DNA of 64,000 bases from Pasteurella sp049941595 (GTDB lineage: Bacteria; Pseudomonadota; Gammaproteobacteria; Enterobacterales; Pasteurellaceae): NCBI GenBank assembly GCA_049941595.1, contig JBNFNA010000004.1, forward strand, positions 186,001-250,000, in the 5' to 3' direction. The position numbers and the translations under genes are program-made. Numbering within the stretch: the stretch's first letter is position 1; the number at the start of each line of letters is the position of its first letter. Shown here piece after piece: positions 16,392-25,037 of the stretch. The notes under the pieces are model-generated. The model searched no databases. It saw nothing but the letters and a program-made list of their open reading frames with translations, and had not been told where the DNA came from.

Positions 16392-17245
16392 TATTCCAAC
16401 TCCATTTTCTTATTCATTAATTTACTTGCTTTGTAGTAAACAAAGATGAGTAATGCCATTAAGATTGTTAAACCAATACTGATTGCAGAACCAAACGGCC
16501 AGTTACGTGAAATTAAGAATTCGCTCTTAATTACGTTACCCACAAGTAATACTTTCGCACCACCTAATAAGTCAGCCACGTAGAACATCCCCATTGCTGG
16601 AAGTAATACTAATAAACAACCTGCAATAATGCCTGGCATTGTGAGCGGGATAATCACTTTAATAAAGCGTTGGAATGCATTAGCACCTAAGTCTTTTGCC
16701 GCCTCAAGTAAACGATGGTCGAGTTTTTCAATCGTTGCGTAAAGCGGTAGGATCATAAATGGTAATAACAAATAGACTAAGCCAATGACAACAGCCACTT
16801 CAGTATTCAAAATACGAATTGGCGTATCAATAATGCCTAGGGTCATTAATGTGTTATTTAAGATTCCTTTAACTCCTAAGAAAATTTTCATACCATAAAT
16901 ACGAATAAGTGAGTTAGTCCAGAACGGCAACACCACTAAAAAGAGTAAAAATGGACGATATTTAGGATTAATTTTGGTTAATAAAAACGCAAAAGGATAA
17001 CCAATAATTAAACACACTAATGTTGCTAAGCCCGACATATACAAGGAATTCCATACAACTTGAGCATAAAGTGGCTCAAATAAACGCGTATAGTTTTCAA
17101 ATGTAAATGGTAGTGCATAGAAATTGCTACTGTCGCGAGTTAGAAAACTCACAACAAGCACCAAAATATTTGGTGCAAGTACAAAGAAAATCAACCAACC
17201 AAAGATGATAGCAATAGTTGATTTCTGGAAGCCGTTATTCTTCAT
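16391..17245 (-). CDS. potB: Spermidine/putrescine ABC transporter permease PotB
   Basis: Inner-membrane permease partner of PotC, 284 residues with six predicted transmembrane segments. The EAA loop LLEAAKDLGANAFQRFIKVI lies near residues 180-199. Its start overlaps the end of potA by 11 bases, and its stop overlaps the potC start, so potA, potB and potC form one tightly coupled unit. Confidence 0.97.
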   Translation of the reverse strand: MKNNGFQKSTIAIIFGWLIFFVLAPNILVLVVSFLTRDSSNFYALPFTFENYTRLFEPLYAQVVWNSLYMSGLATLVCLIIGYPFAFLLTKINPKYRPFLLFLVVLPFWTNSLIRIYGMKIFLGVKGILNNTLMTLGIIDTPIRILNTEVAVVIGLVYLLLPFMILPLYATIEKLDHRLLEAAKDLGANAFQRFIKVIIPLTMPGIIAGCLLVLLPAMGMFYVADLLGGAKVLLVGNVIKSEFLISRNWPFGSAISIGLTILMALLIFVYYKASKLMNKKMELE

Positions 17246-18347
17246 CGCTCAGCACAACCTCCCAGCCTTCGTGCCACGTTAGTGCCACTTTTTGACCTAA
17301 AGAGTGATCAATGTTTGGATCGTCTTCGTTAAAGAATTCGCTTACCAGCACAGTCATACCATTATGATCTAAGGTAATGTTCGACTCTAAAGTCATTCCT
17401 TTATAGTTACGATCTTCCACGTGCCCAATAATTGCTTTTGAGCTTTGATTTTCATCGAGTTCTTCAATCAAAATATCTTCTGGGCGAAGTAATACTTTTA
17501 ATTTTTGATTTGGTGTGACCTCAAGTGCGGTGAAAATATCGCAAATTCTGCCTTCAACGTTTGCACGAACACGTTTCTCATCAACGCGTTCTAATACGGT
17601 TGCATTAAAGATATTGATTTCACCAATGAATTTTGCCACGAATAAGTTTTTCGGCTCTTCATAGATCTCACGAGGCGTACCATCTTGTTGGATATGACCT
17701 TTACGCAACACGATAATACGATCTGACATTGTTAATGCTTCTTCTTGATCGTGAGTTACGAAGACGAAAGTAATACCTAATTTACGTTGTAGTGCTTTTA
17801 ATTCATTTTGCATTTGCTTACGTAATTTATAGTCTAATGCAGAGAGTGATTCATCCAATAAAAGCACTTTTGGTTTATTCACAACTGCACGAGCAATCGC
17901 GATACGTTGTTGTTGACCACCAGAAAGTTGAGCGGGTTTGCTGTCAGCATATTCTTCTAATTGAACCATACGTAATGCTTCAAGTACGCGAGGTTTGATT
18001 TCTTCATTAGGTACTTTTTGCATACGCAAGCCAAATGCCACATTTTCAAAAATAGTCATATGTGGGAATAGGGCATAACTTTGGAATACGGTATTTACGT
18101 GACGTTGTTCCGCAGGAACATTGGTGATATCTTCACCATCAAGAATAATATTACCTGAATCTAATTCTTCTAAGCCCGCAAGTAAGCGCAAAACTGTCGT
18201 TTTACCACAACCTGAAGGACCAAGAATGGTTAAAAACTCACCATTATTGATTGTTAAATTAAAGTTTTCAATGATGGTTTTCTCACCATAGGATTTAGTA
18301 ATAGAACGAAGCTCAATAATAGGCTTGTTTTGAATTTGACTTTCCAC
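17235..18347 (-). CDS. potA: Spermidine/putrescine ABC transporter ATPase PotA
   Basis: ATP-hydrolysing subunit, 370 residues. Walker A GPSGCGKTT near residue 42, ABC signature LSGGQQQR near 140, Walker B VLLLDES near 160, and a C-terminal regulatory domain with TOBE-like repeats. The start is GTG 18347; this gives the usual family N-terminus with NKPIIELRSI following. It is the first gene of potABC and is divergent from pepT across about 325 bases. An uptake signal lies inside at 17523. Confidence 0.96.
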   Translation of the reverse strand: MESQIQNKPIIELRSITKSYGEKTIIENFNLTINNGEFLTILGPSGCGKTTVLRLLAGLEELDSGNIILDGEDITNVPAEQRHVNTVFQSYALFPHMTIFENVAFGLRMQKVPNEEIKPRVLEALRMVQLEEYADSKPAQLSGGQQQRIAIARAVVNKPKVLLLDESLSALDYKLRKQMQNELKALQRKLGITFVFVTHDQEEALTMSDRIIVLRKGHIQQDGTPREIYEEPKNLFVAKFIGEINIFNATVLERVDEKRVRANVEGRICDIFTALEVTPNQKLKVLLRPEDILIEELDENQSSKAIIGHVEDRNYKGMTLESNITLDHNGMTVLVSEFFNEDDPNIDHSLGQKVALTWHEGWEVVLSDEE

Positions 18348-18672
18348 TAGCTTTGGTTTTCTCCCTAATGTACCTATTTGAGGTATTGAGTAGAAGCAAA
18401 TGCCAACAGATATACTGCGGGCGGTGATAATAAAAAATAAGTGCTAATGATATAGTGATTGATTAAGAATTAAAAGGGATTTTATAAAAAAAATCAGTAA
18501 GCACTAAGGTGGAATTTTGCTTACTAAAAATACATTAAAACGACGAGTAAATAGCAACGTGGTGATATTGAGACTTTTTAGAAAACTTGAAGTAACATTG
18601 TGATATATCAATAAATAAAGTCGTTTTTCTCGTTAGACTAACACGAGTTTTCTTAATACAGCGTGGTTTATT
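18348..18672. other. Divergent potA/pepT intergenic region
   Basis: 325 bases of A/T-rich DNA between two divergent genes. It must carry both promoters, but I see no clear consensus pair for either and no uptake signal, coding frame or strong hairpin. A pair of related segments, AGTAAGCACT and GCTTACT, occurs near 18496-18530 and may be chance. Confidence 0.5.
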
Positions 18673-19917
18673 ATGTTAACAGAACAACACGAATATCAAT
18701 TACTTGAGCGATTCCTTCATTATACGACCTATGATACACAATCAAAATTAGGTGCGAAAACTTCGCCAAGCTCACCGGGTCAATTAAAATTAGCCAAACA
18801 TTTACAACAAGAATTATTTGCGATTGGCTTAGAAAATATTGAAGTGTCCAAAAATGCAGTGGTGACGGCGTTTTTGCCTTCCAATATCAATAAAAATTCA
18901 CCGACAATTGGCTTAATTGCACATTTAGATACGGCAACACAATGCAGTGGAAAAAATGTACAGGCAGAAGTTATCGAAAATTATCGTGGTGGTGATATTG
19001 CCCTAGGGACAGGTGAGGAATTTATTAGCCCTGTGCACTATCATTTTTTACATAAACTTGTGGGTAATACGTTAATTGTTGCCGATGGTAATACCTTATT
19101 AGGCGCAGATAATAAAGCTGGAATTGCAGAAATTATGACCGCACTTTCTATTTTAAAAGAAGGGCATTTCCCTCACTGTAATATTCGCGTGGCGTTTACG
19201 CCTGATGAAGAAATCGGCTTAGGTATGCAATTTTTCCCATTAGAACAATTTAATTGTGACTGGGCTTATACCATCGATGGTGGTGAAGTAGGTGAGTTAG
19301 AATATGAAAACTTTAATGCTGCGACGGCGATCGTCACGATTGAAGGTAAAAATATTCATACAGGTTCTGCAAAGGATAAATTAGTTAATGCATTAGCCTT
19401 AGCTTGTGAATTCCAACAAGGTTTCCCTGAAAATGAAACTCCGGAAAAAACAGAAGGCAAAGAAGGTTTTTATCATTTATCTGAGTTTTCGGGCGATGTT
19501 GAAAGGGTAGAATTGCAATACTTAATTCGTGATTTTGAACAGGTGAATTTCTTGCAACGTAAGCAATTTATTCAACATCTGGTTGATGAGTTCAATCAGA
19601 AAAAACAATTAGCGAAGCCTGTTACATTAGATATTCAAGACAGTTATAAAAATATGTATGAAATGGTGAAAAAAGTCCCACAATCCGTTGAGTTAGCCGA
19701 TCAAGCAATGAAAAAAGCGGGTATTTCACCTCATCATAAAGCCATTAGAGGGGGCACTGATGGTGCTTGGTTAGCCGAAAAAGGGTTAGCTTGCCCGAAT
19801 ATTTTTACCGGTGGTTATAACTTTCATAGTAAGCACGAGCTGATTACATTGGAAGGAATGAAAAATGCCGTTGAGGTAATTGTAAATTTAGCTAATTTAG
19901 CTGTTGTTGATAAATAA
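18673..19917 (+). CDS. pepT: Peptidase T, tripeptide aminopeptidase
   Basis: Cytoplasmic M20-family zinc aminopeptidase that removes the N-terminal residue of tripeptides. The 414-residue product has metal-site motifs IAHLDTAT near residue 80, GADNKAGIA near 141, PDEEIGLG near 175, the aspartate in TIDGGE near 197 and NFHSKHE near 380. Monocistronic; divergent from potA. Downstream there is no hairpin close to the stop, but a candidate small-RNA gene ending in a terminator lies within the next 260 bases. An uptake signal lies inside at 19138. Confidence 0.97.
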   Translation: MLTEQHEYQLLERFLHYTTYDTQSKLGAKTSPSSPGQLKLAKHLQQELFAIGLENIEVSKNAVVTAFLPSNINKNSPTIGLIAHLDTATQCSGKNVQAEVIENYRGGDIALGTGEEFISPVHYHFLHKLVGNTLIVADGNTLLGADNKAGIAEIMTALSILKEGHFPHCNIRVAFTPDEEIGLGMQFFPLEQFNCDWAYTIDGGEVGELEYENFNAATAIVTIEGKNIHTGSAKDKLVNALALACEFQQGFPENETPEKTEGKEGFYHLSEFSGDVERVELQYLIRDFEQVNFLQRKQFIQHLVDEFNQKKQLAKPVTLDIQDSYKNMYEMVKKVPQSVELADQAMKKAGISPHHKAIRGGTDGAWLAEKGLACPNIFTGGYNFHSKHELITLEGMKNAVEVIVNLANLAVVDK

Positions 19918-20000
19918 AGACAAATTTTGTCGTTCTTGACAGAAGATGAAAATTATTTGAATAATTGTAAAGTTTCTTAAATTCTATTTAATTTTTTGAT

Positions 20001-20029
20001 TTGCAATTGATTTTATTTTTTCTTAGAAT
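20001..20029 (+). promoter_or_regulatory. Orphan sigma-70-like promoter between pepT and letB
   Basis: TTGCAA (20001-20006), exactly 17 bases, TAGAAT (20024-20029). It points right, toward the end of the minus-strand letB gene, so no protein gene can use it. A strong terminator lies about 135 bases downstream. Confidence 0.6.
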
Positions 20030-20035
20030 CGTTGC

Positions 20036-20171
20036 GTTACCTGAGTTATTTAACTTTGGTACAGCTAAACTTTAAAGATTTTATTCATAATTGAAATGAG
20101 TTTAAAGAATTTTGAGCTTATCTTCTTATAATATGAAAAGCCGCACCCACTTTGAGTGCGGCCTTTTTTTT
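20036..20171 (+). ncRNA. Candidate small RNA, about 136 nt
   Basis: Defined by a good promoter at 20001-20029 and a terminator in which GCCGCAC (20140-20146) pairs with GTGCGGC (20156-20162) before eight Ts. The predicted RNA starts near GTTACCTGAGTTATTT. The body is A/U-rich and unstructured by eye, with a short-range repeat of TTTAAAGA. An 11-codon ATG frame from about 20097 has no good ribosome site. I do not recognise the family. The terminator may also serve letB on the other strand. It could instead be a late pepT 3' UTR if the promoter is inactive. Confidence 0.5.
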
Positions 20172-20178
20172 ATCTTAT

Positions 20179-22833
20179 TTATTGTGGTAATGCGCCACTG
20201 TTCCATTGTTTGGCTTGTTCTGGGCGTTTAATTTGCAATAAGAAATGTTGATTTTCTTTTGCTTGTGGCTGAATAACGGTGCTTGCTGGTGTTGAGAATG
20301 AAACACCGCCTTTCAAGAATTGCTGAACAGAACCAGTATTAAATTCAGCCCCTTTTAAACTCACATTGAGATCATAGCCAGATGCAATCCAGAACTCCGA
20401 GTTTTGGCGGACAAGATGTTTGTGTTTTTGATCAATTACGATATGTACAAACACACGATCACCTAAGTTATTGAGTGCTAATTTTTGAATAGTACCAACT
20501 TCCACACCACGATATAAAACAGGCGAACCAGCCGTGATATTCAATGCATCACTCGTTTCTAATACAAGTGGAAAACCTTGCGTATATTTGTTACTTCGTG
20601 GTGCAGATTGCAATAAGGTGAACTGTGTTTTCGTTTTTCCTTGTCCAAGCTCTACATCAATATAAGGCTGTAATAAGCTGTCTAAATTCTCAATACCACC
20701 CGCAGAGATTTGTGCTGAAATGAGTTTGAAACGGCTACCTTCTTTTGCCACTAATGCCATATATTGTGGGTTAATTAATGCTTTAGTGATCACTTTTTGG
20801 CTTTTCGGATCTAATTGAATACTATCAATTTCACCGATATTTAAACCTAAATAGCGAATGCTCATCCCTTTTGATAAATTAGTGGCATCATCAGTCGTAA
20901 ATGTGAGCTGTTGACCTGCGGATTTAGCACGTAATTCATTTGGATATAGCACATTATTTTTTCCATAGCCTGAATTGTCGAAGCTGATAGCACCTTTTAA
21001 CGAACGAGCGATAGGCGTTGCTTGGATACTAATCCCTTTCGGTGTGATATCAATTTGTGCCGCACTTTCTACCCAGAATACGCTTTTGTTGGTTAATAGT
21101 GCTTTATGTTTAGGATAGATAAATACATCCATTTCAAACTGGTTTTGTTTCGGACGAACATCCAATACTTTACCAACTTCATATTGTCGATAGAGAAGCA
21201 GAGAACCCTTGCTAATACTTGGTAATGTTTGTGTAGTTAAAGTGAGTGTAGGTGATACTTTACCATCAGTAATTCCTGCTTCAGCACTTGTTATGTCTTT
21301 ATAAAGCGGATAGCTTGAAAGGGGGTGTCCTTTGCTATTTTCCCCAGCAACAACACGAATACCACCTTCTAACCATTTCTCAGGTGAAGCGGCTTCAAAA
21401 CGTAATCCATTGACATCTAAATTAATGTCGAAATGAGAAGCCGCAATAAAATGAGTATCTTGATGAATTAAATGGCGGTATTTTTCAGTAATCGCCACCT
21501 TAAAACTCACGCCATCGATATCGAGTTTTTGATCAATAACTTCACCAATATTAATATTGTTATAGTAGAGTGGTTGCCCTTCGCTCACGCCATAATTTTC
21601 AGGGGCTGTGAGTGTGAGAACTAGCGTGTTAGGTTGCTGTAATAACAATTCGTTTTCTTTAATGACAACAAAGTTATCTTTTGCCTCTCCATACCCCGCG
21701 ATCACATCAAAAAATTCGCCTCTAAAAATATTTTGCAAATTGGTTAAATCGCCCAATTTTTTATTTTTATTACGCAAAACGATATTTGAATTCACTGTGA
21801 ATAAATGGCTCATTGCTGGATCAACAAGAAGTACGCCTTGTCGAGTTTCTTGCCCATTTTCAGCAGTATTCAGCTCTGATAACACACCAATTTCTTTGTT
21901 TTGATAATAAACTGCGGTTTGCCCAACAGTGAGTGCAATATTGGCAGGGAGTGTAATACGGATTGGGGAACCACGTTTTGCCGCTTGGAAATTAGAATAG
22001 AGTGTGAAATTTTCATCGTGTTGAGCAAGGTCACTATCATTTGGCGAGTCAAACGCAACAGCACCTTGAACAACGGCATTTAAGCTATCAACATTAATGT
22101 TGATGCCAGATAAACTGACATCTGCATTGATACCGCTAATATTCCAGAAATGACTATCTTTTTTTACAAAGTGAGCATACGCCTTATCAATCACCACATC
22201 GATAGACACTTTTTTGCCATTTTCAATAAAACGGTGATCGTAGATTTTCCCAACAGGTAATTTTTTGAAATAAACGGATGCACCAATAGAAATAGAACCT
22301 AAATCATCAGCAATTAAATGAACCAACAAATCGCCATCATCCACTTGTGCAATTGGCCCTTCTGTTTCGGCAATAAATTCGTCTTCGCTATCGCCATCAC
22401 CCGGTTGCAACGTAATGTAGTTACCCGATACAAGCGCATCAATCCCAGAGATCCCCGCTAGTGAGGCACTTGGTTTCACTAACCAAAACTTGGTGTTTTC
22501 GCGCAGTACGCTTTTAGCTTCTGGATAGATATTCGCAATTACCTCAACTTGTTTTAAGTCATTGGTAAAGTTCACTTTTTTTACCACGCCGATTTGCAGA
22601 CCCTGATAACGAACTTGAGTTTTCCCAGCGACAAGCCCTTCTCCGTTAGCAAAAGTAATACGAATAGAATAGCCTTGCTCTTGAACAATTTGGAAAAACA
22701 AAATAGCGCCAATACAAAGTGCAATAAAAGGCAGCAACCAAAATGGCGAAATCCGTCTGACTTGTTTCAGATCTGCTTTTGCATCCTGATAAATTTTATC
22801 AATTGAGTTATTTTGATCATTACTTGTTGTCAT
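20179..22833 (-). CDS. letB: LetB (YebT), seven-MCE-domain lipid transport tunnel
   Basis: An inner-membrane-anchored periplasmic protein of 884 residues, close to E. coli LetB (about 877). One transmembrane segment near residues 30-50 precedes seven MCE domains, each recognised by a pattern like L..G..V.Y.G..IG.V; examples are KTQVRYQGLQIGVV, ASVYFKKLPVGKI, QTAVYYQNKEIGVL, QPLYYNNINIGEV, SLLLYRQYEVGKV, MSIRYLGLNIGEI and SPVLYRGVEVGTI. In E. coli it stacks as a hexameric tube linking the two membranes. Seven domains, rather than three, distinguish it from PqiB. Its start overlaps the letA end by 14 bases. Often labelled as a paraquat-inducible protein B in Haemophilus genomes. Confidence 0.93.
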   Translation of the reverse strand: MTTSNDQNNSIDKIYQDAKADLKQVRRISPFWLLPFIALCIGAILFFQIVQEQGYSIRITFANGEGLVAGKTQVRYQGLQIGVVKKVNFTNDLKQVEVIANIYPEAKSVLRENTKFWLVKPSASLAGISGIDALVSGNYITLQPGDGDSEDEFIAETEGPIAQVDDGDLLVHLIADDLGSISIGASVYFKKLPVGKIYDHRFIENGKKVSIDVVIDKAYAHFVKKDSHFWNISGINADVSLSGININVDSLNAVVQGAVAFDSPNDSDLAQHDENFTLYSNFQAAKRGSPIRITLPANIALTVGQTAVYYQNKEIGVLSELNTAENGQETRQGVLLVDPAMSHLFTVNSNIVLRNKNKKLGDLTNLQNIFRGEFFDVIAGYGEAKDNFVVIKENELLLQQPNTLVLTLTAPENYGVSEGQPLYYNNINIGEVIDQKLDIDGVSFKVAITEKYRHLIHQDTHFIAASHFDINLDVNGLRFEAASPEKWLEGGIRVVAGENSKGHPLSSYPLYKDITSAEAGITDGKVSPTLTLTTQTLPSISKGSLLLYRQYEVGKVLDVRPKQNQFEMDVFIYPKHKALLTNKSVFWVESAAQIDITPKGISIQATPIARSLKGAISFDNSGYGKNNVLYPNELRAKSAGQQLTFTTDDATNLSKGMSIRYLGLNIGEIDSIQLDPKSQKVITKALINPQYMALVAKEGSRFKLISAQISAGGIENLDSLLQPYIDVELGQGKTKTQFTLLQSAPRSNKYTQGFPLVLETSDALNITAGSPVLYRGVEVGTIQKLALNNLGDRVFVHIVIDQKHKHLVRQNSEFWIASGYDLNVSLKGAEFNTGSVQQFLKGGVSFSTPASTVIQPQAKENQHFLLQIKRPEQAKQWNSGALPQ

Positions 22834-24076
22834 AAATTTTCCAAATTAATCGACTATCAAATTGTGAGGTAGAAACCATTGTTAAGAATACCGCCACGCC
22901 AAAGTAAAAGGCAGCGGGTCCAACTGAGAAATCAATAATTTGCCCACGGGTAACTAAAGACATCATCAATGCGAGAACAAATAAATCGAGCATCGACCAA
23001 CGCCCAACAAAGTGGACAAAATGTAATAAACGCATTTGCCATTTGACAGAGTGGCGTAACCTAAAATGTACGCAAAACAGTAAATATAGCATAATCAGAA
23101 TTTTACTGACGGGAACAAAGATACTGGCAGTAAAAACAATAAAAGCAATGAAGTAGCTGCCCATATCCATAAAGCTCAACACACCAGACATTAAAGTATC
23201 TGAAGTTGGCGCACCATTGACATAAATAACCGACATTGGCAGCAAATTCGCAGGGAATATCATCACGATACCAGCAAGTAATGTTGCCCAAGTACGTTGT
23301 AAACGAATATCCGCTGAAGTATGTAATTTGGAATGACAGCGTGGACAAATGGGATTTTGCTTACGATCTTCAAGCGCATTTGCAAACGTATATTGGCATT
23401 CAGTGCAAAAGTGCGGTTGATTATCTTGCGGAATTTCAGTCAAAGGATCATTGTTTGGATAGAAATCGTTCCACAGTTCCTTTGGGTTTAGTTTAATAAA
23501 TAGTAAAGTAGTCAAAAGTGCGGTAAAAACAAACGCAATTAAATAGCTATCAATATGTAACGAAGCATATTCTCTCACTTTAAATACGGTTACGCCCAAT
23601 GCGACTAAATAGACATCAAACATTACCCAAGGTTTGATGTAAGTAATTGCGATGAGTAAATTACGTGGTCTAATGCCCAATAATTGCGAAATGCGTAGAA
23701 AAATAACTAATAATGCAAAAGAAATTGGCATAAATACGGCACAGATAAAAACTAAAAATGCCGTGTAAGGATACCCCTGAGTTGCCATTTTCCAAACGCC
23801 ACCCCAGACAGAAGCATCAATTTTTACACCTAGCAATTCTATGCTTAATAAAGGATAGTTTAGTGCGAAAGGCATCAGAATTAAGATAGAAAGTGCAATC
23901 ATTGCACAACGGTGTAAGTTCCAGCGATCACTTGAACCTAACACATTATGACAACGTGGGCAGGTGGCCATCTGCTTTTCTGCTAATGATGGAATAGAAA
24001 TGACAGCATTGCAGTCTGAGCAACAAGCAAATTCGTTATGTGAATGGTGTTGTTTGGAGGTCAACTCTTTTGTCAT
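22820..24076 (-). CDS. letA: LetA (YebS/PqiA-like) integral membrane partner of LetB
   Basis: A 418-residue polytopic inner-membrane protein with two matching halves. Each half begins with a zinc-ribbon: CCSDC...CPRCH near residues 18-42 and CTEC...CPRCH near 223-247, followed by about four transmembrane segments. In E. coli LetA feeds or receives lipids from the LetB tunnel. Operon letA-letB on the minus strand with a 14-base overlap, divergent from proQ. Two uptake signals lie inside (23409, 23516). Confidence 0.93.
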   Translation of the reverse strand: MTKELTSKQHHSHNEFACCSDCNAVISIPSLAEKQMATCPRCHNVLGSSDRWNLHRCAMIALSILILMPFALNYPLLSIELLGVKIDASVWGGVWKMATQGYPYTAFLVFICAVFMPISFALLVIFLRISQLLGIRPRNLLIAITYIKPWVMFDVYLVALGVTVFKVREYASLHIDSYLIAFVFTALLTTLLFIKLNPKELWNDFYPNNDPLTEIPQDNQPHFCTECQYTFANALEDRKQNPICPRCHSKLHTSADIRLQRTWATLLAGIVMIFPANLLPMSVIYVNGAPTSDTLMSGVLSFMDMGSYFIAFIVFTASIFVPVSKILIMLYLLFCVHFRLRHSVKWQMRLLHFVHFVGRWSMLDLFVLALMMSLVTRGQIIDFSVGPAAFYFGVAVFLTMVSTSQFDSRLIWKIYDNK

Positions 24077-24234
24077 CTAAATGTTAAATTAAAGTAATCA
24101 AGTTTTGTAGGTTTTGTATTCTATACTGTATAAAAAATTTTGGAAATATCTATTAAAAATTACACAGTAAATGAAAAATATCCTGTTTTAGACTGTGTAG
24201 AAACGTAAATTAACGTATTTATTTGATTATATAA

Positions 24235-24264
24235 TTGTCATTTTTTCTGAAAGTGAGATAAACT
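24235..24264 (+). promoter_or_regulatory. Probable proQ promoter
   Basis: TTGTCA (24235-24240), 18-base spacer, TAAACT (24259-24264), ahead of the proQ ATG at 24309. The -10 match is modest. The same 232-base gap must hold the divergent letA promoter. Confidence 0.4.
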
Positions 24265-24308
24265 ATGTCGAGTTTTTCTATGTGAAAATTGACATGCAGG
24301 AATCAGCA

Positions 24309-24938
24309 ATGACAGAAGTTCAAAAATTAACAAATAATAAAGAAATTATTGCCTATTTAGTGGAGAAATTTCCACTGTGCTTTTCTCTTGAAGGGGAAGC
24401 CAAACCGTTAAAAATCGGATTATTTCAAGATTTAGCAGAAGCCTTACAAGATGATGAACAAGTAAGCAAAACACAATTACGTCAAGCATTACGTGCATAT
24501 ACATCAAACTGGCGTTATTTACATAGCTGTAAAGAAGGTGCGGAACGTGTTGATTTACAAGGTAATCCTTGTGGTGTGCTTGAGCAAGAACACGCACAAC
24601 ACGCAGCAACGCAATTAGCAGAGGCTAAAGCAAAAGTGGCAGAAAAACGTGCAGCAGAAAAAGCGGCAAATCCGAAGAAGAAACGCCCAGCACTTAAGCC
24701 AAATAATAAAGCAGCAAATAAAGAAAAATCAGCTGTGAAACCGAAAGCACCACGCAAACCAAAAGTTGAATTAAATGCAGTTGATGTGGAAAAACTACAA
24801 AAAGGTGACAAAATTAAAGTAAAAGTAGGCGATAGCGCAAAGAATGCGGTTTTCTTAGAAAACTTGAAAGAAACCGCTCGAATTGAGTTAGACAACGGCT
24901 TAGTTATCAACGTGACTGTTGATCGTTTATTCGCATAA
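24309..24938 (+). CDS. proQ: RNA chaperone ProQ
   Basis: FinO-domain RNA-binding protein that matches small RNAs with mRNAs. From ATG 24309 the product is 209 residues: FinO/ProQ domain to about residue 115 (EGEAKPLKIGLFQDL, QALRAYTSNWRYL), an Ala/Lys-rich basic linker, and a Tudor-like C-terminal domain ending VINVTVDRLFA. AGGA lies 7 bases before this ATG; the longer frame from 24282 has no such site. It lies directly upstream of prc, as in enterics. Relevant to the three small-RNA genes in this window. Confidence 0.96.
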   Translation: MTEVQKLTNNKEIIAYLVEKFPLCFSLEGEAKPLKIGLFQDLAEALQDDEQVSKTQLRQALRAYTSNWRYLHSCKEGAERVDLQGNPCGVLEQEHAQHAATQLAEAKAKVAEKRAAEKAANPKKKRPALKPNNKAANKEKSAVKPKAPRKPKVELNAVDVEKLQKGDKIKVKVGDSAKNAVFLENLKETARIELDNGLVINVTVDRLFA

Positions 24939-25037
24939 CTTTTCTCATAATCAGTAATTCCATCATTTATTGATGGCATTCGCAATTAAATCACCACAAT
25001 AGGTTACCTATTGTATTTTCTTTTTAGGAACACTTAA

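Noticed and set aside
20138..20171. Terminator near letB taken simply as the pepT terminator
   Set aside because: It is more than 220 bases past the pepT stop and has a better-placed promoter between; still possible, so the small RNA is given moderate confidence only.
20179..22833. Naming the seven-domain MCE gene pqiB
   Set aside because: PqiB has three MCE domains and about 546 residues in E. coli; seven domains and 884 residues fit LetB.
24500..24990. Long minus-strand open frame opposite proQ
   Set aside because: Its Ala/Phe/Ser-rich translation is the mirror of the Ala/Lys-rich ProQ linker; no ribosome site and no family resemblance.
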